A stretch of 39,976 bases of DNA from positions 1-39,976 of the forward strand of contig NZ_OLMK01000012.1 of NCBI RefSeq assembly GCF_900290235.1, read 5' to 3'. A program made the translations under genes and the position numbers. A model generated the notes under the pieces. The model was not told the origin of the DNA, ran no database searches, and saw only the letters and a list, made by a program, of their open reading frames with translations. This DNA is from Streptomyces sp. MA5143a (lineage in GTDB: Bacteria > Actinomycetota > Actinomycetes > Streptomycetales > Streptomycetaceae). This document shows, in pieces, positions 14,644-24,000 of the stretch; positions within the stretch are counted from its first letter, which is position 1; each line of letters opens with the position of its first letter.

Positions 14644-15350
14644 ATGGCTCTGGCAACGCGGACGGACCGAAAACCGTCCATGGCACGCACGGTGTGGGAC
14701 AGCTCCGTCGGCAAGAAGACGGTGATGGCCGTCAGCGGTCTGATCATGCTGGCGTACCTGGTCGTCCACATGCTGGGCAACCTCAAGATCTTCTTCGGCT
14801 CGGCCGAGTTCAACGGGTACGCGCACTGGCTGCGCACCCTCGGCGAGCCCTTCCTCCACCACGAATGGGCGCTGTGGATCGTCCGCGTGGTCCTCGTCGC
14901 CGCGGTCGTCGCCCACGCCACGGCCGCCTACCAGCTCAGCCGCCGGGACCTCAGGGCCCGGCCCACCAAGTACGTGCACAGCAAGCGCCGGGCGAGCTAC
15001 GCGACCCGCACCATGCGGTGGGGCGGCGTCATCCTCGGACTGTTCATCGTCTGGCACATCCTCGACCTGACGACCGGCACCGTCCACCCGAACGGCTTCC
15101 AGTCCGGCCACCCGTACCAGAACGTGATCGACACCTTCTCCACCTGGTACGGCAACGTCATCTACCTCGTCGCGATGCTCGCCCTCGGCCTGCACGTCCG
15201 GCACGGCTTCTGGAGCGCCGCGCAGACCCTCGGCGCCGGCAGCCGCACCCGTGACCGGGCCCTGAAGGCCACCGCGAACGTCCTCGCGCTGGTGCTGACC
15301 CTGGGCTTCGTCTCCGTACCCGTCGCCGTCATGACCGGAGTGGTGAGCTG

Positions 15351-15351
<1 letters not shown>
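14644..15351 (+). CDS. sdhC: Succinate dehydrogenase cytochrome b558 subunit
   Basis: 235-aa membrane anchor of a b558-type succinate:quinone oxidoreductase, expected to bind two hemes and menaquinone. About five membrane helices are visible (about 25-43, 73-98, 123-140, 165-185, 205-230). Histidines lie in the helices or at their ends: [33 protein letters not shown] and LHVRHGFW, which are candidate heme ligands. ATG at 14644 ([10 protein letters not shown]) is chosen. A GTG at 14620 would lie between the promoter hexamers. The stop codon shares a base with the sdhA start (TGATG), giving tight translational coupling. Class B Sdh/Frd of this type works with menaquinol, the actinobacterial quinone. 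Confidence 0.93.
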
Positions 15352-17308
<1,957 letters not shown>

Positions 17309-17312
<4 letters not shown>

Positions 17313-18058
17313 AGCTCACCCTGCGCGTCTGGCGACAGCGCGCCGCCGACACCGAAGGCGCCATGTCCACGTACGAGGTGGACGACATCTCGCCCGACAT
17401 GTCCTTCCTGGAGATGCTCGACACCCTCAACGAGGACCTCATCCTGCGCGGTGAGGAGCCGGTGGCGTTCGACCACGACTGCCGGGAGGGCATCTGCGGG
17501 GCGTGTTCGCTGGTCATCAACGGGGACGCGCACGGGCCCGAGCGGACGACCACCTGCCAGCTGCACATGCGGTCCTTCGCGGACGGCGACACGATCGACG
17601 TGGAGCCGTGGCGCGCCTCGGCGTTCCCGGTGATCAAGGACCTCGTCGTGGACCGGTCCGCGTTCGACCGGATCATCCAGGCCGGCGGCTACATCACCGC
17701 CCCCACCGGATCCGCGCCGGAGGCCCACGCCACGGCCGTGCCGAAGCCCGACGCGGACCTCGCCTTCGAACACGCCGAGTGCATCGGCTGCGGGGCCTGC
17801 GTGGCCGCCTGCCCCAACGGGGCGGCGATGCTGTTCACCTCCGCCAAGGTCAACCATCTGAACGTGTTGCCGCAGGGCGCGCCCGAGCGGGAGACCCGCG
17901 TCCTCGACATGGTGGCCCGGATGGACGAGGAGGGCTTCGGCGGCTGCACCCTCGCCGGCGAGTGCGCCACCGCCTGCCCCAAGGGCATCCCCCTGGTCTC
18001 CATCACGAACATGAACAAGGAGTGGCTGCGCGCCACGCGGAAGGCCGGGAAGCGGTAG
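17309..18058 (+). CDS. sdhB: Succinate dehydrogenase / fumarate reductase iron-sulfur subunit
   Basis: 249-aa electron-transfer subunit linking the flavoprotein to the cytochrome b. The 2Fe-2S cluster ligands are C58, C63, C66 and C83 ([11 protein letters not shown] ... TTTC). The 4Fe-4S ligands are C158, C161, C164 ([13 protein letters not shown]) and the 3Fe-4S ligands are in the C168 / C213-C219-C223 set ([14 protein letters not shown]). Cluster spacing is normal. ATG at 17309 overlaps the sdhA stop (ATGA). Last gene of the operon; a 10-bp GC-rich hairpin follows about 40 bp downstream. Confidence 0.96.
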
Positions 18059-18095
18059 CGGGACACGGAAACGTTCGCCGACAGGTGCGGACGGG

Positions 18096-18128
18096 CGGGG
18101 CCGGGAGTGGTGCTCATCCCCGGCCCCG
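18096..18128 (+). terminator. Terminator hairpin after sdhB
   Basis: CGGGGCCGGG (18096-18105) pairs perfectly with CCCGGCCCCG (18119-18128) across a 13-nt loop. Confidence 0.8.
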
Positions 18129-18309
18129 TCTGGTTTCCCGGGGGGCGTCCCGGTCCGCCGTCCCGGTTCGTTCAGCGAGCGCACATCCGCGCTCCCGCCC
18201 TCGGTCACGCGTCGGCCAGACGACGTCGGGAGAACAGGTACGAGCGCGCCGCACCCGACCGGCCCGCTCGTCCGCCCAGGCCGAACCGGCCCGTGACCTG
18301 GAGTGAGCC

Positions 18310-19092
18310 ATGACCGCCGTACCCGCTCTGGACACCCCGCCCCTGCCCTCCCCGTCAGCGGTCCCCACCCGTTACACCGTCGGTCTCGCCCGCGACGAGG
18401 CCGACGTACGCGCCGCGCAGCGCCTGCGGCACGACGTGTTCGCCGGCGAGATGGGCGCCCTGCTGACCGGCCCGCAGCCGGGTCTCGACATCGACGCCTT
18501 CGACGCCTACTGCGACCACCTGCTCGTCCGGGAGACCCTCACCGGGCAGGTCGTCGGCACCTACCGGCTGCTGCCGCCCGAGCGCGCCGCTGTCGCCGGA
18601 CGGCTGTACTCGGAGGGCGAGTTCGACCTCGGCCGCATCGACGCGATCCGCCCGAACCTCGTCGAGGTCGGCCGCTCCTGCGTGCACCCCGACCACCGGG
18701 ACGGCGCCGTCATCGGCCTCATCTGGGCCGGCATCGCCCGCTACATGCTCGACCACGGCCACGAGTGGCTCGCCGGCTGCTGCTCCGTCCCCCTCGCCGA
18801 CGGCGGTGCCCTCGCCACCGCCACCTGGGACCGGGTGAAGGACAGGTACCTGGCGCCGGAGGAGTACCGCGTCCGGCCGCTGCTGCCGTGGGTCCCCAAG
18901 GCCGAGGCCCCCGCCGAGCGCGTCGACCTGCCCCCGCTGCTGCGCGGCTATCTGCGGCTCGGCGCCTGGGTGTGCGGCGAGCCCGCGCACGACCCCGACT
19001 TCGGCGTCGCCGACCTGTACGTCCTGCTGCCGATGCGCCGCGTCAACGCCCGCTACCTGCGGCACTTCCTCTCCCTCGTCCCGGCGGCCTGA
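18310..19092 (+). CDS. olsB: Ornithine N-acyltransferase (OlsB-like, GNAT fold)
   Basis: 260-aa acyltransferase expected to N-acylate ornithine with a 3-hydroxyacyl-ACP to form lyso-ornithine lipid, a phosphorus-free membrane lipid. Features typical of OlsB/hemolysin-like GNATs: the N-terminal RLRHDVFAGEMG, the DIDAFDAYCDHLLV segment, VVGTYRLLPP, and the acetyltransferase core FDL...LVEVGRSCVHPDHRDGAVIGLIW. GGAG precedes ATG at 18310 by about 7 bases. The next gene (olsA) starts 4 bp after its stop, and the pair OlsB-OlsA is the known ornithine-lipid pathway (from memory SCO0921-SCO0920 in S. coelicolor). Hydroxylated or lysine variants of the headgroup cannot be judged from sequence. Confidence 0.9.
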   Translation: MTAVPALDTPPLPSPSAVPTRYTVGLARDEADVRAAQRLRHDVFAGEMGALLTGPQPGLDIDAFDAYCDHLLVRETLTGQVVGTYRLLPPERAAVAGRLYSEGEFDLGRIDAIRPNLVEVGRSCVHPDHRDGAVIGLIWAGIARYMLDHGHEWLAGCCSVPLADGGALATATWDRVKDRYLAPEEYRVRPLLPWVPKAEAPAERVDLPPLLRGYLRLGAWVCGEPAHDPDFGVADLYVLLPMRRVNARYLRHFLSLVPAA

Positions 19093-19096
19093 CGCG

Positions 19097-19870
19097 ATGA
19101 GCGGGTGGCTGCCCGGCGCGCCCTGCACCCCGCGGGCGTGTGTGGACACCGCGCGGCCGACCGCCGCCGCGCCACGGGCCGTGCTGCGGCTCACCGCGGT
19201 CCTGGCGCTGATCCTCGCCGGGATCCTCCTGAGCGGCCTCGGTCCCCGGATCCCGGCGAGGGCTGTACGGCACTGGTGCCGGTGGATCGTCCTGGCCTCG
19301 GGGGTCCGCGTACGCATCACCGGCACCGCCCCGCCCGCCGGGGGCCTCCTCCTCGTCGCCAACCACATCTCCTGGCTCGACATACCGCTCCTCGCGGCGG
19401 TCCGCCCCGCACGGATGCTCGCCAAGTCCGACATCCGGCGCTGGCCCGTCGCCGGCACCCTCGCCGAGCGGGGCGGCTCCCTCTTCATCGAACGGGACCG
19501 CATCCGGGCCCTGCCCGGCACGGTCGCCCGGATCGCCGACGTACTGCGCGCCGGCACGGCGGTCGCCGTCTTCCCCGAGGGCAGCACCTGGTGCGGCCGG
19601 GCCCAGGGGCGCTTCCGCCGGGCCGTGTTCCAGGCCGCGCTCGACGCGGGCGTCCCCGTACAGCCGGTGCGCGTCCGCTACCGGTGCGCCGGGGGAGGGG
19701 CCAGCACCGCGCCCGCCTACGTCGGGGACGACCCGCTCCTGGCGTCCGTATGGCGGGTGGTCACCGCACGCGGAGTCGTCGCCGAACTGGACGTACGGCC
19801 TCTGATCGATCCGGGCGCCCACCCCGACCGGCGCGCCCTGGCGGCGGCCGCACAGGCGGCGGTCACCTAG
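19097..19870 (+). CDS. olsA: Lyso-ornithine lipid O-acyltransferase (OlsA-like, PlsC family)
   Basis: 257-aa membrane-associated 1-acyl-glycerol-phosphate acyltransferase family protein, expected to add the second fatty acid to lyso-ornithine lipid. An N-terminal hydrophobic helix (about 35-55, LTAVLALILAGILLSGLG) precedes the catalytic HX4D motif NHISWLD (H90, D95). The substrate motif FPEGST follows (E161). It is four bases downstream of olsB, almost surely co-translated. Because the PlsC family also makes phosphatidic acid, the ornithine-lipid role rests on the olsB linkage. Confidence 0.88.
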   Translation: MSGWLPGAPCTPRACVDTARPTAAAPRAVLRLTAVLALILAGILLSGLGPRIPARAVRHWCRWIVLASGVRVRITGTAPPAGGLLLVANHISWLDIPLLAAVRPARMLAKSDIRRWPVAGTLAERGGSLFIERDRIRALPGTVARIADVLRAGTAVAVFPEGSTWCGRAQGRFRRAVFQAALDAGVPVQPVRVRYRCAGGGASTAPAYVGDDPLLASVWRVVTARGVVAELDVRPLIDPGAHPDRRALAAAAQAAVT

Positions 19871-19914
19871 GTGGAGGCCATGACCGCCCATGTCACGGAG
19901 GGACGCGGGGGCGC

Positions 19915-20931
19915 TCAGGAAGCGCTGCCGAGGCCCGCGACCCGGGCGAGCCTCCGGTAGGAGTCCAGCAGCGCCGCACGATCGTACGTACTGGTCGTGA
20001 CCAGCACCTCCTGGGCACCCGTCAACTTGATCACCGACTCCAGTTCGTGCGCGACCCGCTCCTCGGTGCCGAAGACGTGGCCGGTGAGCCCGGCCTCGTA
20101 GAAGCCGCGCTCCTTGGCCGTCATGGTCCGCCGCTCGGCCTCCTCCGCGGGGGCGAGCGGCGGGAACGTGCCGTGGGTGCGGGAGTACGCCATCGCCCGA
20201 GCCTCGGGCAGGAGGATGCGGTGGGCCTCCTGGGGGGTCGCGGCGACGGCGACCGTGCCGGAGACGACGACATACGGCTCCGCCGCCCAGACCGACGGCC
20301 GGAACTCGGCGCGGTACCGCTCGATGCCCCGCAGCATCCGGTCCCGGGCGCGGAGGTCCCCGATCACCATCGGCAGGCCCGCCCGCGCGGCGATCGACGC
20401 GCCCTCACCCATCGCCAGGACGAACGGCGCAACGGACAGGCCCTCCGGGGGACGCGCGTGCACGCCCGTCGGGGAGGTCCCGAGGAACCAGCCGAGCAAC
20501 TCGTCGAGCTGCGCGGCGAAGTCGTCCGTGTCGGCGGCGTCCTTGTCCCGGCCCAACGCCCTGCGGACACCGTCCGTGAAGCCCACGGAGCGGCCGAGGC
20601 CCATGTCGACGCGCCCCGGGAACAGTGACTCCAGCACGCCGAACTGCTCGGCCACGACCAGGGGGCGGTGGTTGGGCAGCATCACTCCGCCGGTGCCCAC
20701 CCGGATCGTGCGGGTGGCCGCCGCGACGGCCGCCGCCAGGACCGTGGGCGCGGAACCGGCCACCCCCGGCACCCCGTGGTGCTCCGAGACCCAGAACCGG
20801 TGGAAGCCCAGCTCCTCCACGTCCCGCGCCAGCCGCACGGTGTCCCGCAGGGCCTCGGGCGCGTCATGACCCTCCCGGACGCGGGAGCGGTCGAGGACGG
20901 AGAAACGGGTCGAGGAGAGCACGGAGGTCAC
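19915..20931 (-). CDS. LLM-class flavin-dependent oxidoreductase (luciferase-like monooxygenase)
   Basis: About 338-aa TIM-barrel F420/FMN-dependent oxidoreductase. Family marks are the N-terminal FSVLDRSRVREGHDAPEALRD in two pieces, LGFHRFWVSEHHGVPGVAGSAP (about 50-71), TIRVGTGGVMLPNHRPLVVAEQFGVLESLFPGRVDMGLGRS across the barrel, and a C-terminal segment TGHVFGTEERVAHELE. This subgroup (SEHHG...PNHRPL...MGLGR) is widespread in actinobacteria with mostly unknown substrates. The GTG at 20931 is the chosen start; it lacks a good Shine-Dalgarno and the open frame extends to 21000, so the exact N-terminus is uncertain. It converges with olsA across 44 bp. Confidence 0.88.
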   Translation of the reverse strand: MTSVLSSTRFSVLDRSRVREGHDAPEALRDTVRLARDVEELGFHRFWVSEHHGVPGVAGSAPTVLAAAVAAATRTIRVGTGGVMLPNHRPLVVAEQFGVLESLFPGRVDMGLGRSVGFTDGVRRALGRDKDAADTDDFAAQLDELLGWFLGTSPTGVHARPPEGLSVAPFVLAMGEGASIAARAGLPMVIGDLRARDRMLRGIERYRAEFRPSVWAAEPYVVVSGTVAVAATPQEAHRILLPEARAMAYSRTHGTFPPLAPAEEAERRTMTAKERGFYEAGLTGHVFGTEERVAHELESVIKLTGAQEVLVTTSTYDRAALLDSYRRLARVAGLGSAS

Positions 20932-21018
20932 AGGGGGTTCAACGTTCTGGGGGCGCCGGGATTCCCGACGCCCCCGACCCACGCGGGACCGGCCTGGCAC
21001 GTTCCGGCCGCCGACGTG

Positions 21019-21055
21019 CCGAGGGGCGCCCGGACGGTGTCCGGGCGCCCCTCGG
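21019..21055 (-). terminator. Strong terminator hairpin of the GH43 gene
   Basis: Perfect 16-bp inverted repeat: CCGAGGGGCGCCCGGA (21019-21034), 5-nt loop, TCCGGGCGCCCCTCGG (21040-21055). It lies 17 bp beyond the stop codon of the large secreted hydrolase. Confidence 0.88.
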
Positions 21056-21071
21056 TGGAGCGGTTCACCGC

Positions 21072-24000
21072 CTAGCGGCCGACGCTGATTCCCTTCGTCT
21101 TCGCGGCCGTGGTGTTCTCGTAGACGACCTTGCCGGTGGACTTCTTCCAGATCTTGATCTTGAAGGTGTCCGGGCCGTCGGTCACGGTGATCCGGAAGGC
21201 GTAGCCGCTCGCGCCGCCGACCTTGCCGGAGCCCTGGTAGACGGCCTTGTCACCGGTCACCACGAGCCAGTCGGAGCCCGTGGAGCGGAACTTCAGCCTC
21301 GCCGCGCCGAAGTCGAAGGAGGCCCTGCCCGTGGGGACGGTGGCGTTCTTCGTGTACTTGGCGAGGAAGGAGAAGGCCGCCTTGCCGGTCAGAGCGGCCT
21401 TCGCCGGGTAGGCGCCCTTCGGGGAGGTGAACGTCCCGGCACCGGTCGCGGAGCCCGCGGCACGGTCGTAGACGATCAGCTCGGGGAGCTTCGCGGTGTC
21501 CGAGGCGCCGTCGTCGTCGGTGACCGTGACCACCGGGCGGTGGATACCGGCCTTGCGGTAGACGTGCTCGGCCTTGCAGACGCCGGCGGTGATCTTGCCG
21601 GCGGTCGGCTTGGTGCCGTCCTTCCAGTCGACCTTGCAGGTGTGCTTGTCGGCGGTGCCCGGGTCGGTGAACTTCACCGTGACCGAGGTGCCCTTGCCCG
21701 CCGCCACCGGCGACTTCGGGCCGGTCGCGGAGGTGATCACCGGGGCCGCGTTGGTGACGGTCACGGTGGCCTTGTCGCTGCTGCGGCCGCCGGTCAGGGT
21801 CACCGTGTAGATGCCGTTGTCGGCGCAGGTGATCGTCGTCCTCGCGGCGGAGGCGTCGGCGAAGACGCAGGGTGCGCCCACCTCGACCTTCCACTTGGGG
21901 GTGCCCGCCCCGGAGACGGTGCCGTCGAGCTGGATGGGCTCGCCCTCCTTGCCCTTGGCGTCCTGGCCGGCCCGGGCGATGGTGACCGGGTCGATGCTGC
22001 CGAGGGTGGGGACGACCTTCTTGATCAGGCCGTCGGCGTCGAACTCCATCTTGTCGATGGTGGTTTCGCGGTGGGTGCCGTCTCCGCCGGGGATGGCGAA
22101 GCGGTGGTAGGCGATGTACCAGTCGTCGGTGTTCGGTACCTGCACCACGGAGTGGTGGCCGGGGCCCTTGATGCCGAGCGAGAGGTCCTTCTCCAGGATC
22201 ACGCCCCGCTTGGTCCAGGGACCGGTGGGCGAGGAGCCGGTGGCGTAGGCGACCCGGTAGTTCTCGTCACGTGTGTCGTTCTCCGACCACATGAAGTAGT
22301 AGGTGCCCTTGCGCTTGATGACGAAGGTGCCCTCGTTGTAGCCGCTCGGGGTGATGTCGGTGACCTTCGAGGAGTCGAAGGAGACCATGTCGTCGTTCAG
22401 CGGCACGACATAGGCGCGGCCGTTGCCCCAGTAGAGGTACGACTGACCGTCGTCGTCGGTGAAGACCGCCGGGTCGATCATCTGGCCGGGGCGGTCGCCC
22501 GCCTTCAGCAGCGGCTTGCCCAGCGCGTCCTTGAACGGGCCGGTCGGCGAGTCGGACACCGCGACACCGATGTTGGCGTCGGCGCAGAAGTAGAAGTAGT
22601 ACTTGCCGTTCTTCTCCTCCATGGTCGGCGCCCAGGCCCGGCTGTCGGCCCAGGAGACGTCCGGACCGAGGTCGAGGATGACGCCGTGGTCCTTCCAGTG
22701 GACCAGGTCCTTGGAGGAGTACGCCTTGAACTGCGTACCGCTCCAGCCCTCGAAGCCGTCGGTGGTCGGGTAGATGTAGAAGGTGTCGCCGAAGCGGACG
22801 ATGTTCGGGTCGGCGTTGAGACCCGGCAGGACCGGGCTCTTCATGATCAGCGCCGAGACCGTCCAGGTGCGCTTCTTGCCGTCCGAGCCGGTGACCTCGT
22901 ACGTCTTCGGCTCGCTGAAGTCGCGCAGGGTGCCGGAGGCCGGGCTGATGGTCGCGCCGTGGGCCAGGGTGAACTCCGGTGCCAGGGCGGTGATGTCACT
23001 GCCCTCGGTCAGCGGCAGGACGATCCTGCTGTCCTTGTCGTCGATGATCGCGTCGACCTTGAGCGCCGGGTGGGTCGCCACGGCGATCCCGGTGGTGTTG
23101 CCGCCGAGCTCCAGGACCTCGGCGGGCGACAGGGCCCGGTTGTAGATCCGGAAGTCGTCGACCTCGCCCCCGAAGTACGGGTCCGGGCCGTACATGGACC
23201 TGCCGATGTAACCGGAGTAGTCCTTGGCGGAGTCGTACAGGTCGGACGGCTTGATGGTGACACCGTTGACGCGGGCCACCTCGGCGCCGTCCACATAGAG
23301 GATCGCCGTCTCCGTCGCGCCGTCCAGGGTGACGGTGAGGTGCTTCCACTCGCCCTGGGTGAGCGGGGAGCCGCCGATCATCTGCTTCTCACCGGACCAG
23401 GTGGCCTTGGTGATCGCGGAGAACAGCTTCCCGGCGCCGTTGGAGGGCGTGGCGAAGAGGTACTTGTTGCTGTCGGGGCCGAGGCCGAACAGCCACTGGA
23501 AGTTGTCGCCGCCCTTCCACTTGACGTACGTGGAGACGGTGACGCCGTTCGCGCCCTTGAGGACCCCGTTCGGGATCTTCACGTAGGGCGAGTTGGAGCC
23601 GCTGTTGCCGCCGGACATCTTGAACGAGCCGCCGTCGACACCGGTCCCGAAGTCGGGCGTACGGACATAGGTGCCGTGATAGCCGTGGCCGCTGGAGTCG
23701 CGGACGATGCTGCCGCCGGTCTCGTCGAAGCCGTAGTGCAGGACCAGGTCCGTCGGGACGTCCGGGCCCTTCTCGGAGACGGTGACCTCGGCGCGGACCC
23801 CGATCGTGGCGTCGCCCGGCAGGGTGCCTTCGACCGTGAACGTGCCGGCCTGCGCGTACTTCGACGCGTCCACGTCGGCCCAGTTCACCGCGATGGGCTT
23901 CTTGGCGCCGTCGGCGTACTCGGCGATGACGGTGGCGGGCAGCACCGGGGCCTCACCGATGCGGGTGTCGACCTTGATGTCCTCGACGCTCTTGACGATC

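Noticed and set aside
18129..18309. Possible PHO box upstream of olsB (ornithine lipids respond to phosphate in some bacteria)
   Set aside because: A GTTC-type sequence occurs (GGTTCGTTCAGC) but there are no properly spaced 11-bp direct repeats.
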